Shown piece by piece: positions 14,201 through 21,565 of a DNA stretch of 28,633 bases (position 1 is its first letter; each line of letters starts with the position of its first letter). This DNA is from a virus. Where the stretch lies: positions 1 through 28,633 of the IMG/VR virus record IMGVR_UViG_3300047323_000342; one strand, 5' to 3'. The position numbers were made by a program, and so were the translations under genes. The notes beneath the pieces were generated by a model that worked only from the letters and a program-made list of their open reading frames with translations, made no database searches and was not told the DNA's origin.

Positions 14201-14686
14201 ATGAAAAACCTGATTTTCGATATTTACAACCTCTCGCACAAAGACAAGTCCATTGCCGCCGCCAAGCGAGCATTCGCGCGCGCGGGCGTGGAGGTGACAA
14301 GCGTTGATGTGGACGCGAAAACGAAAAAGACGCTCGGCATCGAATACCGGGAAGTGCAATTCGGGTTTGCCGATTCGCAAAGCGTGCGCTTTGGCGTGAA
14401 CGCCTCGGGCGACGTGGCGCAGGTAAAGATCAACGGAAAAGTGATTCCGCTGAAAAATCCCGACGATCACGGCAAGGCGATTGCCGAGATTGTCGCGGCG
14501 CTCAACAAGGGCCGCGCGAAGTTTCAGGCCGCGATGGCGAAAGTAAAGATGGCCCTGCCGCCGAGCGTTCGCACGGCGGCGCCCAAGCTCGAGCAAGTGT
14601 GGCGCGAAAAGGTGACGGCGCTCGATGAGGCTATTGAAAGCGCGACCGAAAAACTCAACGGACTCAAGGCTCAACTCGCCGCTTAA
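14201..14686 (+). CDS. Head-region protein, possibly DarA_N-like
   Basis: 161 residues from ATG 14201. Residues about 50-105 contain VQFGFADSQSVRFGVNASGD, then VAQVKINGKVIPLKNPDDHG and KAIAEIVAAL. This recalls, from memory only, the N-terminal part of P1 DarA-related head-packaged proteins (DarA_N). The C-terminal 60 residues are helical and charged (LEQVWREKVTALDEAIESAT, ending KLNGLKAQLAA). Its place between the spike and the major capsid gene suggests an internal head, scaffold or decoration protein. A capsid-borne anti-restriction factor is one possibility; function is uncertain. Confidence 0.55.
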   Translation: MKNLIFDIYNLSHKDKSIAAAKRAFARAGVEVTSVDVDAKTKKTLGIEYREVQFGFADSQSVRFGVNASGDVAQVKINGKVIPLKNPDDHGKAIAEIVAALNKGRAKFQAAMAKVKMALPPSVRTAAPKLEQVWREKVTALDEAIESATEKLNGLKAQLAA

Positions 14687-14702
14687 CGACCATTTTTAGC
14701 GG

Positions 14703-14755
14703 CTAGGAAAACGCACGCCTAGCCACTCAAAAGTGCCGTTGAGAATGAAGGCTCA
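14703..14755 (+). promoter_or_regulatory. Extended TAGGAAAACG element, copy 6 (major capsid)
   Basis: CTAGGAAAACGCACGCCTAG opens the element, followed at fixed spacing by AAAGTGCCGTTGAGAATGAAGGCTCA (in two parts: AAAGTGCCGTTGA, GAATGAAGGCTCA). It aligns ungapped with the element at 24228. A small CACT/AGTG hairpin is possible inside. It starts 16 bases after the previous stop and 110 bases before the capsid ATG. Confidence 0.7.
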
Positions 14756-14762
14756 AAGGATT

Positions 14763-14778
14763 GCACGGAGTTCCGTGC
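14763..14778 (+). other. Leader hairpin ahead of the major capsid gene
   Basis: GCACGG-AGTT-CCGTGC, in the untranslated leader between the extended element and ATG 14813. A matching ACGGA-ATC-TCCG hairpin occupies the same place in the leader of the beta-helix gene. It is probably an mRNA-stabilising structure. Confidence 0.55.
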
Positions 14779-14812
14779 ATGGTTTTGAAACTCTTATCTT
14801 GATAGGTAAAAC

Positions 14813-16450
14813 ATGAACGGAACTCAAAACAAGTTCACTCCCCGCGATATGGCGGAAGTGGAAAAATTTGTCGGCGGCGTGATGGACGGCCAAGGCGCGT
14901 CCGCTGCTGGCGTGATGCTCGATTCGACGGCCGCAGCAACGGCCGCCGGCGACGCGCTCAAGAATCAGTCGGGTATGCGCCCGGCCGTGATCGATGAATT
15001 GCTTGGCGTCTCCACGATGGAAGAAGCCGAGGTGCTGAAGTCGATTTTCGACGGCGTGAACGCCTATGAGCGTGAGCACGGTTTCAAGCCGTCGGGCGAC
15101 GTGATCCTGTCCGCAATCGCGCAGGGCAAGGACATTTTCGACTCGGCGACCAACTCGCACCACGATCAAATTTCGCTCACGCCGAATGCGCCTGTCGTGG
15201 CGATTCTCTCGGCGATGGCCGAAGCAACGCCGTTCGCGGGCTATTTGCCGGCTGACCGTGGATCGAACGAAGCGCGCTTGATTATCGTGTCGCACCAAGC
15301 CGGTTCCGACTGGGGCGAATACTCGCAGTCGCAACTGATGGACGGCATCAAGCAGGGCGGCGCGTATCTCGGTTCGACGCGCACGCTGGAACTCGCCGCG
15401 CCCAACGACACGGACGCCTACAAGTTCGTGTACACCACGCAAGTCGCGGCGGGCGCTCCGATCAAGCTGCTGCGTGGCCGCACGATTGTCTACGTGAACG
15501 GCATGATCGCGGCACAGGAAATTTCGAACGGCTCGAGCACCTCGGCGAGCGTTCCGATTGCCGGCACCATCAACCTCGGCGGCACGGACTACGCGCTGGC
15601 GGGCACGATCAAGCCGGGCGCGGGCGAAGTGTCGGTCACGCCGACGCCGGCATTCCCGGCGGGCACCGTCGTTTCGTCCGAAGCGTTTTTCGACTACGAA
15701 GCGGACCCGGACAAGACGCCGCGTATGCAGGTTCAGGCGCAGGTGTACTCGATGTTCGCCTCGCCCTTCCGTGGCATCTATCAGGTGACGCCGGAAAGCC
15801 GTTCGCAGTTCGCGAACGAGGTTGGCGTGGACGCCGGCGCCGAGGCCATGATGGCGGTTCGCGGTCAGTTCGCAATGGAGCGTCATTACAACGCTCTGCG
15901 CAAGGCCAAGATGATCGCGAAGTTCGCGAACAACCGCACGTATGACTTCGATTACGCGCTCCAGATTCAGCAAAAGATTCGCGCGCAAATCTGGCAGGAC
16001 TTCGCCTCGGTTGTCGGCCTCGCTTCGCAGCAAATGGCAGAGGACACGGCGGATCACGGCGTTACGCACATGTACGTCACGAAGTCGGTTGCGGCGCAGT
16101 TCCGCTCGATGGATCGCACGCTGTTCGAACCGTCGGGCATCGTGGACCGGCCGGGCATTTTCCGTGTAGGCCGTCTGTTCGGCATGTACGAGGTGTACTA
16201 CTCGCCGGCCGTCGTCACGGAAAGCGCGGACGGCACGACCGCCGAAATTCTGCTGGTCGGCCGCTCCACGCAAACGGCACGCTGCCCGATCATTTTCGGC
16301 GACGCGCAAGCACCGATGTTCGAACCGCTCGGCACGACCGAAGCCCTGAAGTCGGGCTACGGCTTCACCGCGCGCTGCTTCAACGCGGTGAACCCGCACC
16401 AAATGTCGGCGAAGGGTTGCGCGCTCATCACGGTGACGAACCTCAAGTAA
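14813..16450 (+). CDS. Major capsid protein
   Basis: 545 residues, with ribosome site ATAGGTAAAAC before ATG 14813. The first ~110 residues are helical and charged (TPRDMAEVEKFVGGVMDGQG), as expected of a scaffold-like delta domain. The main body is a large alpha/beta shell domain with an insertion rich in Gly/Ser/Thr (residues about 225-290, NGSSTSASVPIAGTINLGGT) and a late segment YNALRKAKMIAKFANNRTYD. Size is close to that of the P1 major capsid protein. Codon use here is visibly more uniform (GGC, CTG/CTC, GCG, AAC) and the promoter-leader block is one of three extended copies, both signs of very high expression. It should form the HK97-fold icosahedral head. Identified by size, context and expression signals rather than a hallmark motif. 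Confidence 0.75.
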   Translation: MNGTQNKFTPRDMAEVEKFVGGVMDGQGASAAGVMLDSTAAATAAGDALKNQSGMRPAVIDELLGVSTMEEAEVLKSIFDGVNAYEREHGFKPSGDVILSAIAQGKDIFDSATNSHHDQISLTPNAPVVAILSAMAEATPFAGYLPADRGSNEARLIIVSHQAGSDWGEYSQSQLMDGIKQGGAYLGSTRTLELAAPNDTDAYKFVYTTQVAAGAPIKLLRGRTIVYVNGMIAAQEISNGSSTSASVPIAGTINLGGTDYALAGTIKPGAGEVSVTPTPAFPAGTVVSSEAFFDYEADPDKTPRMQVQAQVYSMFASPFRGIYQVTPESRSQFANEVGVDAGAEAMMAVRGQFAMERHYNALRKAKMIAKFANNRTYDFDYALQIQQKIRAQIWQDFASVVGLASQQMAEDTADHGVTHMYVTKSVAAQFRSMDRTLFEPSGIVDRPGIFRVGRLFGMYEVYYSPAVVTESADGTTAEILLVGRSTQTARCPIIFGDAQAPMFEPLGTTEALKSGYGFTARCFNAVNPHQMSAKGCALITVTNLK

Positions 16451-16481
16451 GCCGCCGGCGGTAACGCCTTTTAGCGGCGGC
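16451..16481 (+). other. Hairpin pair after the major capsid gene
   Basis: Directly after the capsid stop: GGCG-GTAA-CGCC followed by TTTT (16457-16472), a GNRA-type tetraloop hairpin with a short U run. It is nested in an outer GCCGCC / GGCGGC pair (16451-16456 with 16476-16481). It may be a weak terminator or attenuator lowering expression of the next genes. Confidence 0.5.
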
Positions 16482-16531
16482 ATTGGCCTCGAGCCGGTGC
16501 CGCCGTTTTCAAACCGACACAGGATTTCATC

Positions 16532-16921
16532 GTGAGTAGAACTAAATCGAGCAAGACGGCGAAGGCCGCTAACCCGACCGGTGCCGAGGAACTCGCCGCA
16601 AAGCAGGCCGCCGAGCAAGCCGCCGCCGCGCAAGCCGCTGCCGCCGCCGGTGCCGGCCTGACGGGCGATATGCCGGATTTCCCGGCGCCGATGCGCCTCA
16701 TCAACGACACCGCGCAGGAATGGGTTCTTGGCGGCGTGCATGTTTCGCCGAGTTCGTACACGGACTTCACCGCGCGCGACGCGGACCACGTTAAGCGCGT
16801 GGAGACGGACTGCAAATACATCCTCGAATTGAGCGATCACTACCGCCCGGTAGAGGCCGCCGAGGGTGACGAAGCCGCGCCGGCCGCTCTGCGCGTTGTC
16901 GCAATCACCGACTCCGAGTAA
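16532..16921 (+). CDS. Virion-region protein, disordered Ala-rich N-terminus
   Basis: 129 residues from GTG 16532, with ribosome site AGGA 8 bases upstream. Residues 1-45 are Lys/Ala/Gln-rich low complexity (SSKTAKAANPTGAEELAAKQ). Residues about 46-110 are a small folded domain (MRLINDTAQEWVLGGVHVSP, then ADHVKRVETDCKYILELSDH), with an acidic end. Its place between capsid and sheath suggests a head-tail joining or decoration protein. Family not recognised. The sheath gene follows 9 bases after the stop. Confidence 0.6.
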   Translation: MSRTKSSKTAKAANPTGAEELAAKQAAEQAAAAQAAAAAGAGLTGDMPDFPAPMRLINDTAQEWVLGGVHVSPSSYTDFTARDADHVKRVETDCKYILELSDHYRPVEAAEGDEAAPAALRVVAITDSE

Positions 16922-16930
16922 GGAGGGGCA

Positions 16931-18559
16931 ATGTTCTATCCGCATACCCGGCAACTGGGATCGCAGGCCGGCGTTCAACTGAATCAGGTTCGTGACAACA
17001 CGGACGGATTCGTGACGGACGTGAACGATCAGACCGTTGCATTCGTGCTGCGCACCAAGCGCGGCCGAATCGACGCGCCTTTCAAGGTGAACCGTGGCAA
17101 TCTGCGCCGCAAGGCCGGCTCGCCCGAATCGTTGCGCGTCTCGGTGCTCAACGAGGCGATGGTTCACGTCTACGAGGCCGTGAACAATGGCGCACGCGAG
17201 GCGGTGCTCATGCGCCTCACGACCGCGAACGCCTCGAATCAGTACGGCGTGTTCAACGTCGATCCGACGACGGGCGTGAGCGCGTTCTCGGTTAGCTCGG
17301 CGCCGCCGGCATCGAACTATGCGTTCTATCTGCGCGACCTCGAGTGCTTCAACGACGGCGTGATCCTCGAGGTGAACGCGCCGAAGGTGACGGACGCACT
17401 CGGCGTGCCGGTGGCGACGAAGGTTTTCACCGTGCGCGTGAAAGAGCCGGATGGCACGCTGCGCTACGAGGTGACGGGCTCGCTCAATCAGGCCGCCGTC
17501 GATGAGTACGGCAAGGACTATTACATCGGTTCGAAAATCGCCGAGCAGACCGACACCATTCAGATCACGGCCAATCAGGCAACGTCGATTGCGACCAACG
17601 CCGACTGCTACGGCCGCGCATCGGACGGTTCCGAGCGTCTCGCGAAAACCGCCGTGCCGCTGATCCTGTTCCTCGAGAACGGCACCGGCTATTCGAACGA
17701 GGACTATGACCGCGCAATCGCGGCGCTGGAAAAGTCCACGTTCGATTTCGCCTATCTCTCGGCGGGCGGCACGCAAGCAACCGCGCTGATCGGCAAGCTC
17801 GCGACGATGGCCACGCGCGCGAACCGTCAACTGATCGTGGACGTGCCGGGCTCGAGCACGCCGTCGGCGGCGATCACGTTTATGAATCAACTGGGCGTCG
17901 ATACGCGCTACGTGCAAGGCTACTGGGCGCCGTTTTCGAGCAACGATCCGGTGAATGGCGGCCGTGCGGTGATCGGCGTGTCGGGCCTGCAAGCCGGTAT
18001 GCGGTGCGCGCGCAACGCGGAAACGAACAGTTACGGCCTCGCTCCGAAGAACTACCCGATTGCGGGTAAGGACTGGTCGGTGAGCGGCGCGCGTACCGGC
18101 ATTCAACAGTTGCAGAACCCCGACGAGTTCCAATTGAGCGACCTCGCGGACGCGAAGATCAACCCGGTGATTTACCAGACGTTCAACGCCGGCGGCAAAT
18201 TCGTGTTTCTCGATTCGCTCACGTCGGCGAAAACCAACGGCCTGTTGAAGCTCATTTCCACGGCGGAAATGTCCTCGAGCATTGACGACATGATCGCCAA
18301 GTTCGGCAAGGAAGTGATGCAGTTGCCGATGAGCATTGGCCTGAAACGCATGGGCGATTTCCTCACGGAATTGTTCAAGGGTGCGCGCGCCTCGGGCTGG
18401 CTCGTGGCCTCGGAAGATCCGATGCTCGGCGACAAGGGTTGGACGTTCACCGTCAAGCCCAACAAGCAACGCCCGACGGATCGCATGGACGTGGAGTACG
18501 GCCTGCATTACGACGGCGTGGTGCGCGCGATCTACCTGACGCAAACCCTTCAACCGTAA
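16931..18559 (+). CDS. Contractile tail sheath protein
   Basis: 542 residues, with strong ribosome site AAGGAGGGGCA before ATG 16931. The N-terminal half is beta-rich, with tube-proximal and inserted domains (VNDQTVAFVLRTKRGRIDAP). The centre shows SNEDYDRAIAALEKSTFDFA then LSAGGTQATALIGKLATMAT, and RQLIVDVPGSSTPSAAITFM (about 295-315), the alpha/beta core typical of sheath proteins. The C-terminal domain contains SIDDMIAKFGKEVMQLPMSI and ends MDVEYGLHYDGVVRAIYLTQ. The sheath surrounds the tube and contracts to drive it through the envelope, so the virion is a myovirus. Size fits the P1/T4-like range. Confidence 0.8.
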   Translation: MFYPHTRQLGSQAGVQLNQVRDNTDGFVTDVNDQTVAFVLRTKRGRIDAPFKVNRGNLRRKAGSPESLRVSVLNEAMVHVYEAVNNGAREAVLMRLTTANASNQYGVFNVDPTTGVSAFSVSSAPPASNYAFYLRDLECFNDGVILEVNAPKVTDALGVPVATKVFTVRVKEPDGTLRYEVTGSLNQAAVDEYGKDYYIGSKIAEQTDTIQITANQATSIATNADCYGRASDGSERLAKTAVPLILFLENGTGYSNEDYDRAIAALEKSTFDFAYLSAGGTQATALIGKLATMATRANRQLIVDVPGSSTPSAAITFMNQLGVDTRYVQGYWAPFSSNDPVNGGRAVIGVSGLQAGMRCARNAETNSYGLAPKNYPIAGKDWSVSGARTGIQQLQNPDEFQLSDLADAKINPVIYQTFNAGGKFVFLDSLTSAKTNGLLKLISTAEMSSSIDDMIAKFGKEVMQLPMSIGLKRMGDFLTELFKGARASGWLVASEDPMLGDKGWTFTVKPNKQRPTDRMDVEYGLHYDGVVRAIYLTQTLQP

Positions 18560-18571
18560 AAGGAAACGGCT

Positions 18572-19288
18572 ATGAAAAATTTCCACCCGGCCGCCGACTA
18601 TCTGCGTCCGCTGCTCACGCCGGCGAAGGCAGAGCCGAAGCGCAAGTCGCAAGACGTGTTCGATGACACGGACGACGGACCCTCGGCGGGCTCGAGCTAC
18701 GCCAACGCCGATATGCGCGTGAAAGCCGCCTCTATCGTGCAGGAATTCGCGGCGACCTCGAGCGACTCGCTCGCCGAGGACGAAACGCTCGCGGATCGCC
18801 TGCTCGCGCTCGTTGTCGGCACCATCGACGCGGACAAAGACGGCGAACTCTCCGACGAGGAAGCGCAGGTTGCGTCGATTCTGCTCGATGCGATGTGGAG
18901 CTACCTCTCGAGCAAGGGCGTCTCCGACGAGGACTGCGAGGCGTTGCTCGACAACTGGGACGCGGACGCAGCCGCGCGCGTGCGCGACTTGCTCGCGGAC
19001 GGCGGCGAGGCATCGGACGAGGATATCGACTCGTTCGCGTTCGATGACGACGCGGAATCGGCGGTTTTCGATGACACCGGCGAAGTGATCTACGACGCCG
19101 CGTACAAGAAGAAAACCGTTATTCGGCACGGCAAGAAAGTGCGTATCAACAAGCGCATTTCGGGCCACGTCCGACTGTCGGCGAAGCAAAAGATTGCCGT
19201 GCGCAAGATGGTTCGCAAGAGCCATTCGGCCGTGGCGACGATCCGCCGCATGAAGTCGCTGCGCATTCGCAAGGCATCGGGCCTGTAA
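18572..19288 (+). CDS. Virion-region protein with an EF-hand calcium-binding loop
   Basis: 238 residues, with ribosome site AAAGGAAAC before ATG 18572. Residues 86-97 read DADKDGELSDEE, a textbook 12-residue EF-hand loop with acidic ligands at positions 1, 3, 5 and 12 and Gly at 6; helices are predicted on both sides. The region to about 175 is very acidic (SDEDIDSFAFDDDAESAVFD). The last 70 residues are strongly basic (KKKTVIRHGKKVRINKRISG, then KQKIAVRKMVRKSHSAVATI). This acidic/basic split resembles scaffold-like or DNA-facing assembly proteins. Only one EF-hand loop is seen, so it may dimerise or be a dockerin-like single loop. Calcium-dependent assembly is an inference. Confidence 0.72.
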   Translation: MKNFHPAADYLRPLLTPAKAEPKRKSQDVFDDTDDGPSAGSSYANADMRVKAASIVQEFAATSSDSLAEDETLADRLLALVVGTIDADKDGELSDEEAQVASILLDAMWSYLSSKGVSDEDCEALLDNWDADAAARVRDLLADGGEASDEDIDSFAFDDDAESAVFDDTGEVIYDAAYKKKTVIRHGKKVRINKRISGHVRLSAKQKIAVRKMVRKSHSAVATIRRMKSLRIRKASGL

Positions 19289-19291
19289 GCG

Positions 19292-20119
19292 ATGGCAAAC
19301 ACCCCGAGCCTGAATGGCGGCGGCGAGGCCCGCGTTCTTTCGAGCATTTGGACGGGCCTCAATCCGGCGCTGATCGCACGATTCTTTCCCGTCAAACGGA
19401 TGGAATCGGGCTCGGGGTGGACGCAAGCAACGGGCGTGCGCGAGATTTCCGCGCAAGACAAGTTCTCGGTTGATGACGGCGTTGAGGTTCACTGCCCGAT
19501 CACCGACGGGCAAATGGAAATGTCGCTCAACTGGACAAGTCCGTTTGAGGGCGCGGGCGCCGAGAGCAAGGCGCCCACGCTTTCATCGATGCTCCAATCC
19601 GGCGCGCTCACGCCGCAGTTGCAAGCGATCCTCGGCGACTATCGGGACACCGCCGGCGGCAACGCCGCGCAAAACCTTGTGCGCGACGCAATGGGCCGCA
19701 CCGGTATCACGAAGCTCAATAGCACGCAGGTTTTCTCCGGTATGCCGCCGGTGAAATTCAACCTGACCGCGCATTTCCGGGCGCTGCGCAACCCTATCGA
19801 GGAAGTGCGCGACCCGATCAGTCAGTTGGAAGAATGGTCCGTGCCCGAGTTCCTCGCCGATGACGGCGTGATCGCAAACGCGGTCAAAAACGGCGCGAAT
19901 CAATCCGCGCTGCAAACCATTTTCCCGTCCGTGGCGCCGCAGATTATCGCGATGCGCTATGGCGATGCGACCTACATGCCGCTCGTGCTCGAGGGCGTAG
20001 GCAAACCAATCACCAATCCGCGCAACTCCGACGGCGTGATGATTTCGTGCAGCGTGCAACTCACGCTTTGCACGCTCACGGCATGGGATAGGCGCGACAT
20101 TCGCCGGCTCTACGCATGA
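19292..20119 (+). CDS. Tail or baseplate structural protein
   Basis: 275 residues from ATG 19292, 3 bases after the previous stop. The N-terminus MANTPSLNGGGEARVLSSIW leads to a beta-rich domain. The second half reads VKFNLTAHFRALRNPIEEVR, then APQIIAMRYGDATYMPLVLE and ISCSVQLTLCTLTAWDRRDI. The pattern of a strand, PI-EV-DP, then a last strand ending in LTLCTLTAWDRRD recalls tube-associated baseplate proteins of contractile phages. It overlaps the next gene by 4 bases. It is structural with fair confidence; the exact part is not known. Confidence 0.6.
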   Translation: MANTPSLNGGGEARVLSSIWTGLNPALIARFFPVKRMESGSGWTQATGVREISAQDKFSVDDGVEVHCPITDGQMEMSLNWTSPFEGAGAESKAPTLSSMLQSGALTPQLQAILGDYRDTAGGNAAQNLVRDAMGRTGITKLNSTQVFSGMPPVKFNLTAHFRALRNPIEEVRDPISQLEEWSVPEFLADDGVIANAVKNGANQSALQTIFPSVAPQIIAMRYGDATYMPLVLEGVGKPITNPRNSDGVMISCSVQLTLCTLTAWDRRDIRRLYA

Positions 20120-20886
20120 TTAACTTCGCTCCACTTCGCACCGCGCGGCTCGATGTGCGGTTGCGTGAACTCGGCATCGGCAACGAGCTATCGCTCTGTC
20201 ACATGCCGCTCACCGCGCACGAAAAGACGCTCACCGAGTTCCTCAACTTCGTGCTCGCTGATGCGAACGCGCCCACGCCGCGCCACTTGACCGATCCGCG
20301 CGCGTGGAGCGTGAGCGAGCGCTTTCTCGTGCTCGCGCATTACAACCTGCATGTGCGCGACGACGCGCCCGATTGGGCCGTGACGGAGACGAGCAAGCTC
20401 TCGGACTATCTCGATCCGGCGCTCGAGCCGGGTGCCGCGAAGCCCTTTCAGGCCGCCCGCGATACCTGGACTTTGCGCCCGCTCTCGGGCGCGATGGCCG
20501 AAGCGCTCGAGACGTTGCAACTGGAAAGCACGCTCGTAGGCTTGGAGCATTGGGTGATTGGTGCGATGGCCTGTCAACTGTTGCGCGAGGGCGAGGAAAG
20601 CCCGGATGCGGCGCTGGAAACGGCCGATTTTCACGCGTGGCTCGCCAAGCGCATGACGGTGCTCAAGGAATATCCGAGTTCGGATTTCGATGCGCTGTTC
20701 GTAGGCTATCGCGTGGCGCTCGCGCAGAGCACGCAGTATTTCACGCTCTGGTTCGATGACGAGGGCGTGATCGTGCTGCCGAAAACCTCGGATACGGAGG
20801 CCGCCGCGCTGTTGCCGGCGGCGCGATTTCTCGCCGATTCCGCTCTCGGCAGAGTGGCGCTCAGTCTCTCAGGAAAATCTGAGTGA
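20116..20886 (+). CDS. Possible tail assembly chaperone
   Basis: 256 residues from ATG 20116 (ATGA overlap). It is mostly helical: LRTARLDVRLRELGIGNELS, then LTAHEKTLTEFLNFVLADAN, SVSERFLVLAHYNLHVRDDA and DALFVGYRVALAQSTQYFTL. Members of this style occur in tail operons as assembly factors with an N-terminal domain of 200-260 residues, from memory. An open frame in the +1/-2 phase overlaps the end and continues for 73 codons to 21103, recalling the frameshifted extensions of tail assembly chaperones. Against this, the tape-measure gene is far upstream rather than next door. Function is tentative. Confidence 0.5.
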   Translation: MINFAPLRTARLDVRLRELGIGNELSLCHMPLTAHEKTLTEFLNFVLADANAPTPRHLTDPRAWSVSERFLVLAHYNLHVRDDAPDWAVTETSKLSDYLDPALEPGAAKPFQAARDTWTLRPLSGAMAEALETLQLESTLVGLEHWVIGAMACQLLREGEESPDAALETADFHAWLAKRMTVLKEYPSSDFDALFVGYRVALAQSTQYFTLWFDDEGVIVLPKTSDTEAAALLPAARFLADSALGRVALSLSGKSE

Positions 20887-20941
20887 GTTAGCTAACAACC
20901 TGTTCTTAAACTTCGCCAACGACTTTGACAAGTGCTTGGCG

Positions 20942-21103
20942 ATGAAACGCAGTGACGTTAAGGCGCTGTTCGAAAGCAAGGCCATGAAAGACTGGGCCCG
21001 CGCACGCGAGGCGCAGGGAAAGATGGACTTGGCTATCTGCGAACGGCTCGATAACGTGATCCGCGCAATCGGGAGCCTTGGCAAAGTTTTGGCCGGCCGG
21101 TGA
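20942..21103 (+). CDS. Small ORF or frameshifted extension of the preceding gene
   Basis: From ATG 20942 the frame encodes 53 residues: MKRSDVKALFESKAMKDWAR, then AQGKMDLAICERLDNVIRAI, ending LGKVLAGR. The frame is open upstream beyond 20882 and is protein-like from about there (NLSELANNLFLNFANDFDKC). There is no ribosome site before ATG 20942 or TTG 20936, so an independent start is poorly supported. The frame would be reached from the 20116 gene by a +1 or -2 shift near GGA AAA TCT GAG TGA (20875-20886). Either a small gene with an unusual start, or the C-terminal extension of a fusion product. Confidence 0.45.
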   Translation: MKRSDVKALFESKAMKDWARAREAQGKMDLAICERLDNVIRAIGSLGKVLAGR

Positions 21104-21130
21104 CGGCCGCAACCAACCAAGGCACCAACG

Positions 21131-21565
21131 ATGAACCCCTCTCAAACCTGTATCGCGAGCGTCATTTTTCGCGTCTATCTGTGCGGCCTCGCTTGTGTAA
21201 CGTGGTTCACGTCGGCATTCGAGCCGCGCTCTTTGGGCGCACTCGTGATGCGCTTTGATGAGGGTGAGCTAGTGCTGTGGGCAATGCTCTTTTGCGGCGT
21301 TATCGGCCTGCTCGATGTGCTTATCAACGAGACGCCGCTCGCGCGTCTCATCCCATTCCACTCGGCTCGCAACCTGAGGCACCTCGGATATGCGGGCCTT
21401 GCCTTTTGTTACGTCGCGCAACTGTTTATCGCCGTTCTCAAACTGGCTTCAGTCGGGCTCGCCGCGTTTTGTCTCTGGAATGCCCTTTTTGCCGTCGCTT
21501 TCTCGCTGTTCGACGCGCACCAACGATCCAAGGAACCAACGCAATGCCTGCAAACCTGCAACTGA
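21131..21565 (+). CDS. Membrane protein, possible lysis regulator
   Basis: 144 residues from ATG 21131, with AAGG about 8 bases upstream. Three to four hydrophobic stretches are visible: CIASVIFRVYLCGLACVTWF, LVLWAMLFCGVIGLLDVLI, YAGLAFCYVAQLFIAVLKLA and VGLAAFCLWNALFAVAFSLF. A soluble tail ends QRSKEPTQCLQTCN. It lies directly before the holin and overlaps it by 22 bases, so an antiholin or second holin is plausible. No family is recognised; the assignment rests on topology and position. Confidence 0.6.
   Translation: MNPSQTCIASVIFRVYLCGLACVTWFTSAFEPRSLGALVMRFDEGELVLWAMLFCGVIGLLDVLINETPLARLIPFHSARNLRHLGYAGLAFCYVAQLFIAVLKLASVGLAAFCLWNALFAVAFSLFDAHQRSKEPTQCLQTCN

Noticed and set aside
14678-14703. 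GCCGCT/AGCGGC inverted repeat after the gene at 14201 as a terminator
   Set aside because: The T run is in the loop, not after the stem, and the 3' arm runs into the promoter-like element.
14779-14802. A seven-codon upstream frame (MVLKLLS) in the capsid leader
   Set aside because: No ribosome site precedes it and the sister leader at 24272 lacks an ATG, so it is probably chance.
14753-19513. A 1586-codon open frame on the minus strand across the capsid, sheath and following genes
   Set aside because: It is antisense to several well-supported genes with ribosome sites. Its product is Arg/His/Val-rich without domains, as expected from high third-position GC on the other strand.
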